Part shown: positions 1 to 5,605 of the stretch, piece after piece
Position numbering within the stretch: the stretch's first letter is position 1
Layout: each line of letters begins with the position of its first letter
Source: Actinomycetota bacterium
GTDB lineage: Bacteria > Actinomycetota > Thermoleophilia > UBA2241
Length of the DNA stretch: 10,350 nt
Assembly: GCA_003132645.1 (NCBI GenBank)
Contig: PKYM01000271.1
Span: 9,027 to 19,376 of the forward strand
Direction: 5' to 3'
Made by a program: the position numbers and the translations under genes
The notes under the pieces: model-generated
Told to the model about the DNA's origin: nothing
Seen by the model: the letters and a program-made list of their open reading frames with translations, nothing else
Database searches by the model: none

Positions 1-136
1 CGCGCACGACGACGTCGTCGGGCGGAGTTTCGCGGGTCTCGTCGTCGGGACGCCCGGTGACGCCGCCGCGGGTCTCGATCACGGCATCGGAGCGGCTGGT
101 GTCGCGAGTCCCGGTCACGGCGCACGAGTAAGGAGA
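1..136. other. Unassigned left edge; possible partial coding sequence
   Basis: No recognisable gene. The highest GC at one codon position fits two readings: a plus frame open from base 3 to a TAA at 128-130 (Ser/Thr/Val/Arg-rich), and a minus frame open to the window edge that could start at a GTG at 116-118 and is rich in Asp, Thr, Arg and Val. Neither has a convincing ribosome site or family motif, and the window cuts both. The minus reading has the more protein-like composition. This is a guess. Confidence 0.2.
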
Positions 137-211
137 TGGTGGGCAATGTTGGATTTGAACCAACGACTTCCTGCGTGTGAAGCAGGCGCTCTCCCCCTGA
201 GCTAATTGCCC
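137..211 (-). tRNA. tRNA-Val (anticodon CAC)
   Basis: The reverse complement folds as a complete cloverleaf. The acceptor stem GGGCAAT pairs with ATTGCCC, the D stem is GCTC/GAGC, the anticodon stem is CCTGC/GCAGG around loop TTCACAC (anticodon CAC, reading GUG), and the T arm GTTGG/CCAAC encloses TTCAAAT. Discriminator A and an encoded CCA occupy 137-140. It lies 86 bases downstream of tRNA-Ser(CGA) on the same strand and could be the last member of that tRNA transcript. A weak -10-like TACCCT lies just upstream, so an own promoter is also possible. Confidence 0.96.
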
Positions 212-297
212 ACGGTGAAAAAGGGTACCACGTCGCCTGCCGGGATACAGCATTCGAACGTGCGCCGGGGCGGCCGGGCGGACAGGCCGGGTATCGT

Positions 298-390
298 TGG
301 CGGAGAGGGGGGGATTCGAACCCCCGATGCGCCTCGCGACGCATAACGGTTTTCGAGACCGCCGCTTTCAGCCAGCTCAGCCACCTCTCC
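298..390 (-). tRNA. tRNA-Ser (anticodon CGA)
   Basis: Class II tRNA with a long variable arm. The acceptor stem is GGAGAGG/CCTCTCC with discriminator G and encoded CCA (298-300). The anticodon stem GCGGT/ACCGT, with one G-U pair, holds loop CTCGAAA, so the anticodon is CGA (UCG codon). The T arm is GGGGG TTCGAAT CCCCC. It follows tRNA-Ser(GGA) by only 34 bases with no promoter visible between them, so the two are probably cotranscribed. Confidence 0.97.
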
Positions 391-422
391 GCGGATGCGC
401 CGGACGTGACGCAAGCGGGTGG

Positions 423-518
<96 letters not shown>

Positions 519-546
519 GCGCCGCCGTCGCATTCGGCAGAGCGAC

Positions 547-552
547 AGTATA
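547..552 (-). promoter_or_regulatory. Candidate -10 box for the tRNA-Ser(GGA) transcript
   Basis: On the minus strand this reads TATACT inside TGCGGTATACT, the same 11 bases as upstream of tRNA-Arg(ACG). It ends 28 bases before the mature 5' end of tRNA-Ser(GGA). No good -35 hexamer is visible 16-18 bases upstream, so the call rests on the -10 and on the shared context. Confidence 0.5.
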
Positions 553-638
553 CCGCAGGGCCTCAGACGTGGGGCGCGGGCCGGCGGCCGCCTGGCGTGC
601 GGGTCGCGGGGGGTCGCCGGCGGGCCGGCTTGGTCCGC

Positions 639-1103
639 CTAGCGGCGCTCCCTGAAGAACTCCTGCAGCAGTGCGACAGACTCGTCTTCGAGCACGCCAC
701 CGACGACGTCGACGGAGTGGTTCAGGCGTGGGTCGCGGACGATGTCGAAGAGCGTGCCGGTGGCGCCGGCCTTCTCGTCGGGCGCGCCGTAGACCAGCCG
801 CGGTACGCGGGCCAGCACGATCGCCCCGGCGCACATCGGACAGGGTTCGATCGTGACGTAGATGACCGTGTCGAGCAGGCGCCAGTGCCCGATGCGCCGG
901 GCGGCCTGCTCTATGGCCAGGACCTCGGCGTGGGCCGTGGGGCTCTGGCGCAGCTCGCGCTCGTTGCCGGCCGAGCCGATGATCTCGCCCTGGAAGGTGA
1001 CGACGGCGCCGATCGGCACGTCGCCGTGCTTGCCGGCGCGCTCGGCTTCGCGCAGCGCAAACCGCATGTAGTACTCGTCGCGTGGAAAGTGGTGTTCGCT
1101 CAC
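639..1103 (-). CDS. tadA: tRNA-specific adenosine deaminase TadA
   Basis: Converts adenosine 34 of tRNA-Arg(ACG) to inosine in the cytoplasm, so that one tRNA reads CGU, CGC and CGA. The 154-residue product has the cytidine-deaminase-like zinc site of the TadA family: HAE at residues 58-60 (zinc ligand His58, proton-shuttling Glu60) and PCPMC with zinc ligands Cys88 and Cys91. The N-terminal HxxYMRxAL-like helix, DVPIGAVV and the C-terminal LLQEFFRERR are also typical. Length matches bacterial TadA. The start is GTG at 1103, preceded by TTAGGACC, a close and modest ribosome site. The likely substrate gene, tRNA-Arg(ACG), lies at 2279-2356 and three serine tRNA genes are nearby. Cytosine or guanine deaminase would be the alternative, but motif spacing and context favour TadA. 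Confidence 0.95.
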   Translation of the reverse strand: MSEHHFPRDEYYMRFALREAERAGKHGDVPIGAVVTFQGEIIGSAGNERELRQSPTAHAEVLAIEQAARRIGHWRLLDTVIYVTIEPCPMCAGAIVLARVPRLVYGAPDEKAGATGTLFDIVRDPRLNHSVDVVGGVLEDESVALLQEFFRERR

Positions 1104-1222
1104 GGTCCTAAGGTGCCCCTCGATCTACTGAGGATATCAGAGGGCGTTTCGCTCAGGCTGCGGCGGGCCACCGCCGATACCTCCCACAGGCCGCGTAGGG
1201 CGGCATTCCACGGGGAGTCTTC

Positions 1223-1264
1223 TTGAAGCGACGCGGATTCTCGTTGAAGCGACGCGGATTCTCG
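1223..1264 (+). repeat. Perfect 21-bp tandem duplication carrying the start codon
   Basis: The 21-base unit at 1223-1243 (beginning TTGAAGCGACGCGG, ending ATTCTCG) is repeated without mismatch at 1244-1264. Each copy begins with TTG in the same frame and encodes L/M-K-R-R-G-F-S, so the next gene has two in-frame start codons seven codons apart. Only the first has a Shine-Dalgarno sequence, GGGGAG at 1212-1217 with five bases to the TTG. Confidence 0.95.
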
Positions 1265-1765
1265 CGGGCGGACTGGGTCGGAGACGGCGTCGTCACGGTG
1301 GTTCTGGGACTCGCCGTCGTTGCCGGGGTCTTTTTGCCCTGGGCGAACGTCTCGACGGGTCACGACGTCAACCTGAGTGCGCACGCCACGCGCGGCATCA
1401 ACGGCGCACTGGCCACGCCGTGGGGTCTGCCGGTCCTCGCACTGGCCGCGCTGGTCGTGATCGTCGGACTGGCGATGATCGTCCAGCGCCCGGTCAAGTT
1501 GTCGACGCTGCCCTGTCTTGGCGTCAGCCTCGCCGGGCTTGCCATCACCCTGGTCTGCTTCTCTGCGGGCTGGCATGTCTGGGATCCGCTGCGGCCCGGT
1601 CTGGGCCTCTACGCGGCGACCCTGGGCGGCATCCTGCTGATGCCGACCGGTCTCGCCTCGGCCATGGTCGCCTACATCCTCACCTCGCCGGCCATCATGG
1701 AGCGCGTGCGGGCGCGGACCGCCGCTCGCAACGCCGCCGCGGGCGTGCGGGAACCGACGGCGTAA
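1223..1765 (+). CDS. Four-helix membrane protein of unknown function
   Basis: A 180-residue protein that I do not recognise as a named family. Hydrophobic segments lie at about 22-40, 68-87, 96-113 and 127-153, giving four likely membrane helices. The N terminus is basic (KRRGFS twice, from the tandem duplication), and a cytoplasmic Arg/Ala-rich tail follows the last helix. The first loop contains LPWANVSTG. The start is TTG at 1223 because GGGGAG lies five bases upstream. The second TTG at 1244 lacks a ribosome site but would give a protein seven residues shorter with the same topology. It is divergent from tadA across 119 bases. The sequence says nothing about substrate or partner. Confidence 0.8.
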   Translation: MKRRGFSLKRRGFSRADWVGDGVVTVVLGLAVVAGVFLPWANVSTGHDVNLSAHATRGINGALATPWGLPVLALAALVVIVGLAMIVQRPVKLSTLPCLGVSLAGLAITLVCFSAGWHVWDPLRPGLGLYAATLGGILLMPTGLASAMVAYILTSPAIMERVRARTAARNAAAGVREPTA

Positions 1766-1873
1766 GGCACCACCGCGGGGCGGACGCGACGAAGGGTGCG
1801 ATCGCTTTGACCACCTGTCGGCGCGGCAGAGGGCGGCGCGCCCGTGCCGACGATCTCAGTCGCCCGGATTTGC

Positions 1874-1879
1874 TACCAT
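1874..1879 (+). promoter_or_regulatory. Candidate extended -10 element (TGCTACCAT)
   Basis: TGC precedes TACCAT, an extended -10 arrangement, 82 bases ahead of the preferred GTG start of the next gene. The core GCTA(C/T)-type pattern recurs at 2744-2751 and 8430-8437 upstream of other genes here. No -35 is visible, so this is weak evidence. Confidence 0.35.
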
Positions 1880-1960
1880 GGACGCCGGTGGCGAGCCGCG
1901 TCCGGCATGCGTGCGCTCCCGCCTGGAGTGTCCTGCCGAGTGACGAGGAACGGGGTCGTC

Positions 1961-2263
1961 GTGTCGTTCACCGCTTTTGGCGTGATGGTCGTCGAGTGGC
2001 TCGTATTCATTGCCGTGCTCCTGCTGTCGCCGGCCACACTCGACTGGGTCGCGGTGTGGTTTCGGCGACTGCCGATCCTCGCCAAGATCGTGGTGGCGCT
2101 CATCTTCCTGCCGCTGGCTTTGGCCCTGTGGGTGTGGCGCCGTCCGTGGCTGCTCCTCGAGCGCCAGGTGATCATCGCCATCATGGCGGTGCTCTGGTGC
2201 GTGGGGGGTCTTTCCGTGGGCGCGCTGAGACGGCAGGCTCGTTCAGGAGGCGGGTCGGCGTAG
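1961..2263 (+). CDS. Small three-helix membrane protein of unknown function
   Basis: From the GTG at 1961 this is a 100-residue protein with hydrophobic segments at about 5-23, 38-59 and 68-88, basic residues in the connecting loops (FRR, WRRP) and a short Arg/Gly/Ser tail. GAGGAA at 1945-1950 lies ten bases before this GTG. A GTG at 1940 (seven residues longer) is an alternative with GGAG 11 bases upstream. The frame stays open back to 1844, but that stretch is polar, has no ribosome site and overlaps the promoter-like element. I see no family motif. The gene converges on tRNA-Arg, whose 3' end lies 15 bases beyond the stop. Confidence 0.65.
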   Translation: MSFTAFGVMVVEWLVFIAVLLLSPATLDWVAVWFRRLPILAKIVVALIFLPLALALWVWRRPWLLLERQVIIAIMAVLWCVGGLSVGALRRQARSGGGSA

Positions 2264-2278
2264 TTGGCGGAAGAGACT

Positions 2279-2356
2279 TGGTGCGCCAGGAGAGATTCGA
2301 ACTCCCGACCTTCGGTTCCGTAGACCGACGCTCTAATCCAGCTGAGCTACTGGCGC
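2279..2356 (-). tRNA. tRNA-Arg (anticodon ACG)
   Basis: Class I cloverleaf on the minus strand. The acceptor stem is GCGCCAG/CTGGCGC, the D stem GCTC/GAGC, and the anticodon stem TCGGT/ACCGA around loop CTACGGA (anticodon ACG). The T arm is GGGAG TTCGAAT CTCTC with one G-U pair. Discriminator A and encoded CCA follow (2279-2282). A34 of this anticodon is the site TadA converts to inosine. It lies 98 bases downstream of tRNA-Ser(GCT), but a separate promoter (2371-2398) suggests its own transcription start. Ser(GCU)/Arg(ACG) pairing is also known from enterobacterial tRNA clusters. Confidence 0.97.
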
Positions 2357-2370
2357 ACGAGAGAGCTGGA

Positions 2371-2398
2371 AGTATACCGCAAAACGCCGCCCGGTCGA
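2371..2398 (-). promoter_or_regulatory. Candidate promoter of tRNA-Arg(ACG)
   Basis: On the minus strand, TCGACC (2393-2398, four of six matches to TTGACA) is separated by 16 bases from TATACT (2371-2376). The -10 ends 14 bases before the mature 5' end of the tRNA. The context TGCGGTATACT is identical to that ahead of tRNA-Ser(GGA). This is the best-formed promoter in the window. Confidence 0.65.
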
Positions 2399-2454
2399 GC
2401 CGCTCCCGGCGGTCGACGGCGAGACGGCTCTGGGGCTGGGCGGGAGAGTCGGTC

Positions 2455-2547
2455 TGGCGGAGAAGCCGGGATTCGAACCCGGGAACGAGCCTTCAGCCCG
2501 TTAACCGCTTAGCAGGCGGCTGCCTTCAGCCACTCGGCCACTTCTCC
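2455..2547 (-). tRNA. tRNA-Ser (anticodon GCT)
   Basis: Class II serine tRNA. The acceptor stem is GGAGAAG/CTTCTCC, with discriminator G and encoded CCA (2455-2457). The anticodon stem GCCGC/GCGGT, with one G-U pair, holds loop CTGCTAA, so the anticodon is GCT (AGC/AGU codons). A long variable arm separates it from the T arm CCGGG TTCGAAT CCCGG. It is the third serine tRNA in the window and the first gene of the minus-strand tRNA group. Confidence 0.97.
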
Positions 2548-2558
2548 GCGGGGCGCTC

Positions 2559-2587
2559 ACTATACTCCACCGCCCCGGCACCCGAAA
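2559..2587 (-). promoter_or_regulatory. Candidate promoter of tRNA-Ser(GCT)
   Basis: On the minus strand, TATAGT (2559-2564) matches the -10 consensus well and ends 11 bases before the mature tRNA 5' end, so transcription would start a few bases upstream of the tRNA. A weak TTTCGG lies 17 bases further upstream as a possible -35. Confidence 0.55.
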
Positions 2588-2588
2588 G

Positions 2589-2630
2589 CGCCTGCGCAAG
2601 CCCTGCGCAAGCCCTGCGCGGGCGCAGGGC
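2589..2630 (+). repeat. Short tandem GCCCTGCGCAA repeats ending in a perfect hairpin
   Basis: Two 11-base units (2589-2599 imperfect, 2600-2610) and a partial third (2611-2619) run into an inverted copy. GCCCTGCGC at 2611-2619 and GCGCAGGGC at 2622-2630 pair over nine bases with two bases between. It lies in the 234-base gap between tRNA-Ser(GCT) and the M20 gene, which run divergently. There is no T tract, so it is not a standard terminator. The rest of that gap shows only the promoter elements listed. Confidence 0.7.
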
Positions 2631-2745
2631 GGGCGCGGGGTAGTGCCCGGCGAAAGGCAGCCGCGGGCGCGCCGACGGCCCCGATCGCCGCGCCAACGGC
2701 ACCCCTAGGCGCAGCGCCCGGGATGAATACGAGCGCCAAGCCCGC

Positions 2746-2751
2746 TATCAT
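2746..2751 (+). promoter_or_regulatory. Candidate -10 box for the M20 hydrolase gene
   Basis: TATCAT in the context GCTATCATT lies 30 bases ahead of the GTG at 2782, leaving room for a short leader that carries AAGGAG. There is no convincing -35. Confidence 0.4.
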
Positions 2752-2781
2752 TCGTGACCGGCCGCCCAAGAAGGAGAACCC

Positions 2782-4158
2782 GTGGAGATCGCCGGTATCG
2801 ACCCCGAACTCATCGCTCGCCTCGAGCGCGAGACCACCGCACTGCTCAGCGCCTTGATCCGTATCGACACGAGCAATCCGCCCGGCAACGAGACCGCGGT
2901 CGCGCAGTTCCTCGACGACTACTTTCGCGCCCACGGGCTCGAAGGCGAGATCTGCGGCGAGCCGGCGGAACGGCGCAGCTTTGTGCTGCGCCTGACCGGC
3001 TCGCGGCCCGGCCCCCGGCTCGTGCTCATGGTTCACGAGGACGTCGTGCCCGCCGCTGCCGAGCACTGGACCGAACCGCCGTTCGAGGGTGTCGTCAAGG
3101 ATGGCTACATCTGGGGCCGCGGCGCGATCGACGTGAAGAACCTGCTGGCGGCCTTCTGCGTCGCCATGCGGCGCTTGCATGAAGGCGGCCGGCAGTTCGC
3201 CGGTGAGGTCGTGTTCGTGGCCGAGGCCGACGAGGAGGACGGCACGATCGGCGGGGCGCGCTGGCTTTGCTCGCAGCGCCCCGACCTGGTGGCTTGCGAC
3301 TATCTGGTCAACGAGGGCGGGGGAGAGTTCCTCACCATGCCCGGCGGTGAGCGGCTCTACGAGCTGCACGTCGGCGAGAAGGGCACCGCCCAGTTTCGGA
3401 TTCTGGTCTCCGGCGAGTCGGGTCACGCCTCGGTGCCGCTGCGGCACGGCAACGCCGTGGTGGGCGCCGCCGACGTCGTGCGCGCCCTGCACGACTACGA
3501 GCCGCGCCTCAGCCTCGAGACCGTGCCCGCGGAGTATGTCGAGCTGCTCGTGTCCGATCCGTCCCTACGCGCCCGGCTGCTCGACGAGCGCTCAGCCCGG
3601 GCCGCCCTGGCCGAGCTCTCTGAGAGCGACTCGCCGGGCGACCGGCTGGCCGCCGACCTGCTGGCGCCGCTCTACGGGATAACCTTCTCGCCGACCATCG
3701 TCCACTCGAGCGGCGAGGCAGTGAACGTCTTTCCGCCAAGCGCCGAGGTGACCGTCGACTGCCGCATGCCGGTGCGCTGGACCCAGGATCGCGTGGCCGC
3801 CGAGGTCGAAGCCGCGCTTGCCGGGGTCGACGCGCGCTGGGAGATCGAGTGGCTCGGCACGATCGACGGCAACGCCTCGCCCGCCGACACGCGCTTGCGG
3901 CAGGCCATCACCGCGGTCATGGGGCGCCTGGTGCCCGGCTCGCGGGTCGTGCCCATCCACTCCGTCGGGTTCACCGACTCGAACTGGTTCCGGGCGGCGT
4001 TTCCGGCGGTCGTGGCCTACAACTTCGCACCGTTTCTGGTCGACGACGCCGAAGCCGTCACACCGCTGTTTCACAACGTCGACGAACGCATCAGCGTGCG
4101 CGACCTGGCCTTCCAGTCGGTGTTCGCCTACGAGCTCGTTCGCGAGGTGCTCGGCTAG
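2782..4158 (+). CDS. M20-family zinc amidohydrolase/peptidase
   Basis: A 458-residue cytoplasmic metallohydrolase of the ArgE/DapE/carboxypeptidase G2 clan, expected to cleave an amide or peptide bond next to a free carboxylate using one or two zinc ions. Visible active-site elements are His85-x-Asp87 (HEDVVP), bridging Asp117 in GRGAID, base and ligand Glu151-Glu152 (DEEDG), a likely ligand Glu178 (NEGGG) and His431 near the C terminus (LFHNVDER). GHAS at 214-217 belongs to the inserted dimerisation domain (about 195-330). Length suits the 400-460-residue branch of M20. The start is GTG with AAGGAG five bases upstream. A short terminator-like hairpin follows the stop, then an enolase-superfamily gene in the same direction. 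The substrate could be an N-acyl amino acid or a dipeptide, and the sequence does not decide. Confidence 0.9.
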   Translation: MEIAGIDPELIARLERETTALLSALIRIDTSNPPGNETAVAQFLDDYFRAHGLEGEICGEPAERRSFVLRLTGSRPGPRLVLMVHEDVVPAAAEHWTEPPFEGVVKDGYIWGRGAIDVKNLLAAFCVAMRRLHEGGRQFAGEVVFVAEADEEDGTIGGARWLCSQRPDLVACDYLVNEGGGEFLTMPGGERLYELHVGEKGTAQFRILVSGESGHASVPLRHGNAVVGAADVVRALHDYEPRLSLETVPAEYVELLVSDPSLRARLLDERSARAALAELSESDSPGDRLAADLLAPLYGITFSPTIVHSSGEAVNVFPPSAEVTVDCRMPVRWTQDRVAAEVEAALAGVDARWEIEWLGTIDGNASPADTRLRQAITAVMGRLVPGSRVVPIHSVGFTDSNWFRAAFPAVVAYNFAPFLVDDAEAVTPLFHNVDERISVRDLAFQSVFAYELVREVLG

Positions 4159-4189
4159 CCTGTCCTGTCCCGGGGCAGCCGCGAGACTC

Positions 4190-4207
4190 GGGTCGCTTGA
4201 CCCTTTT
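4190..4207 (+). terminator. Short terminator-like hairpin after the M20 gene
   Basis: GGGTC (4190-4194), loop GCTT and GACCC (4199-4203) form a perfect five-pair stem followed directly by TTTT. The stem is short for an intrinsic terminator, so partial termination or attenuation is as likely as full stop. Confidence 0.4.
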
Positions 4208-4296
4208 GGCCTAGTGGTAGGGCTCCGCGGGTACTGTACGCAGCGGCGCAAGACAAGCCGCAGCCGCGAGCGGCGGAGAGACTCACCCGAGGCGCG

Positions 4297-5325
4297 ATGG
4301 GCCTGTACGACGAACGACTTGCACGACTCGACCTGACGATCGACGGCTACGAGTGCGTGCGCCACGAGCTCCCTGTCTCGAGCGGCTTCACGCGCGTGAC
4401 GACGGAGATCGTGCTCCACGGCGGCGGCGAGGTCGGGCGCGGCGAAGACGTGACCTATGACGCGGCCGACCACGACGACTACCCCAGCGGTCTCGGTCTG
4501 GCCTGGTCCGGCGCTCTGCACCCGTTCCTGCGCCGCCTCTCCTGGCAGCCACTCTTTGTCCGCGAGCCGGCGCGTCCCGCGAGTCGCGACTACCGGCGCT
4601 GGGCCTTCGAGAGCGCGGCTCTCGACCTGGCCCTGCGGCAGGCCGGCCTGTCGCTCGGCGAGGCCCTCGACCTGCGCTACCGGCCGGTGCGCTTCGTGGT
4701 CTCGACGCGGCTCGACATCAGGCCCTGGCTTTCGCTGTATCCCGACCTGCAGTTCAAGCTCGACCCCACGCCCGACTGGGACGCGGCGCTGATCGCAGAC
4801 ATCGCCGCAACCGGCAGCGTGCGGATCGTCGATTTCAAGGCCTACTACGGCGGGACTCTGGTGGAGAACCCGCCCGACGACGCCGTCTATGCCGCGGTGC
4901 TGGCGGCGTTTCCCGACGCCCTCGTCGAGGACGCCGGCATCGACGACGACACCGGCGAGCTGGTGCGCGCGGCGGCGCCGCGCCTCTCGTGGGACGCGCC
5001 CATCCACTCCTGGACCGACGTCGAGGCGTTGCCGCTTCCGGCGCACCACCTGAACATCAAGCCGTCGCGCTTCGGTACGGTGCGAGCGCTTCTCGACTGC
5101 GTCGAGCGCGCCTGTGCCGGCGGCATCGAGTTGCACGGCGGCGGGCAGTTCGAGCTGGACGTCGGTCGCGCCCAGATCCAGGCGCTCGCCAGCCTGTTCT
5201 ATCCCGACGGCCCGAACGACGTGGCGCCTATGGGCTACAACGCACCCGAGGCGCGCGCCGGCCTGCCGGCCAGCCCGCTGTCGCCTCCGGCCCGCGTGGC
5301 AGGTTTCGGATTTGGCAGTGCGTGA
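4297..5325 (+). CDS. Divergent enolase-superfamily enzyme
   Basis: A 342-residue protein with the alternating barrel motifs of the enolase superfamily (muconate-lactonising/o-succinylbenzoate synthase side), which abstracts a proton next to a carboxylate with help from magnesium. Candidate residues in strand order are Lys154 (QFKLD), Asp179 (VDFK), Glu211 (LVEDA), Asp233 (SWDAP) and Lys255 (NIKPS). Residues 1-110 are the capping domain. Unusual points: the usual K-x-K reads Q-F-K, the usual D-x-N reads D-F-K, and a distinctive GGGQFEL...GRAQIQ block at 281-295 is followed by PNDVAPMGYN. The start is ATG with GAGG four bases upstream. A -10-like TACTGT at 4232-4237 might drive it. The neighbour M20 gene suggests a racemase/epimerase-plus-hydrolase pair, but function is open. 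Confidence 0.75.
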   Translation: MGLYDERLARLDLTIDGYECVRHELPVSSGFTRVTTEIVLHGGGEVGRGEDVTYDAADHDDYPSGLGLAWSGALHPFLRRLSWQPLFVREPARPASRDYRRWAFESAALDLALRQAGLSLGEALDLRYRPVRFVVSTRLDIRPWLSLYPDLQFKLDPTPDWDAALIADIAATGSVRIVDFKAYYGGTLVENPPDDAVYAAVLAAFPDALVEDAGIDDDTGELVRAAAPRLSWDAPIHSWTDVEALPLPAHHLNIKPSRFGTVRALLDCVERACAGGIELHGGGQFELDVGRAQIQALASLFYPDGPNDVAPMGYNAPEARAGLPASPLSPPARVAGFGFGSA

Positions 5326-5377
5326 TGAAAAGCCGATCAGCGGCGCGCGGCCGCGCGCCGGTCGCAAAGGGGGAGCG

Positions 5378-5569
5378 GTGGGCAAGTTCATCCTCATCAT
5401 CATCGTCTGGGTCGTGGCTATCTGCGTGTTCACGGGCGTCCTGCTCACGGGCATCGTCGCCTGGTTCAAACACGGCGGTCATCCGATCATTCTGGCGTTG
5501 ATCATCGGCGTTGTGGCCTTGATCGTCTCGAGCATCATCGGGGCGCGCAAGGAAAAGGCCGTCGACTGA
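5378..5569 (+). CDS. 63-residue two-helix membrane protein
   Basis: A small hypothetical protein. From the GTG at 5378 it has two hydrophobic segments, about residues 3-29 and 40-56, with a KHGG turn between them and a charged tail GARKEKAVD. AAAGGGGGAG at 5367-5376 is the ribosome site, rather close to the GTG. The frame stays open upstream inside the previous gene, but that part is polar and lacks a start signal. It begins 52 bases after the enolase-family stop and ends 36 bases before the GH9 start, so it is probably cotranscribed with both. I see no recognisable family. Confidence 0.65.
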   Translation: MGKFILIIIVWVVAICVFTGVLLTGIVAWFKHGGHPIILALIIGVVALIVSSIIGARKEKAVD

Positions 5570-5605
5570 CCGACGCTCGCCGAGCCATCGTCAAAGGGGG
5601 GCACG

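Noticed and set aside
1420..2643. Long plus-strand frame of 407 codons spanning two membrane genes and two tRNA genes
   Set aside because: It is Arg/Gly/Pro-rich shadow reading, overlaps better-supported genes, and includes antisense tRNA peptides (RFELPTFGS, RDSNPGTSL).
4197..4202. TTGACC as a -35 box for the enolase-family gene
   Set aside because: No -10 lies 16-18 bases downstream (the nearest, TACTGT, is 29 bases away), and the hexamer is part of the terminator-like hairpin.
4204..4260. tRNA-like D-arm sequence GCCTAGTGGTAGGGC
   Set aside because: It resembles a D arm, but no anticodon arm, T arm (TTCGAA-type loop) or matching acceptor stem follows, so it is not a tRNA gene.
3592..5469. 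Minus-strand frame of 625 codons opposite the M20 and enolase-family genes
   Set aside because: High-GC antisense shadow. The plus-strand products carry coherent catalytic motifs and start signals, while this one has none.
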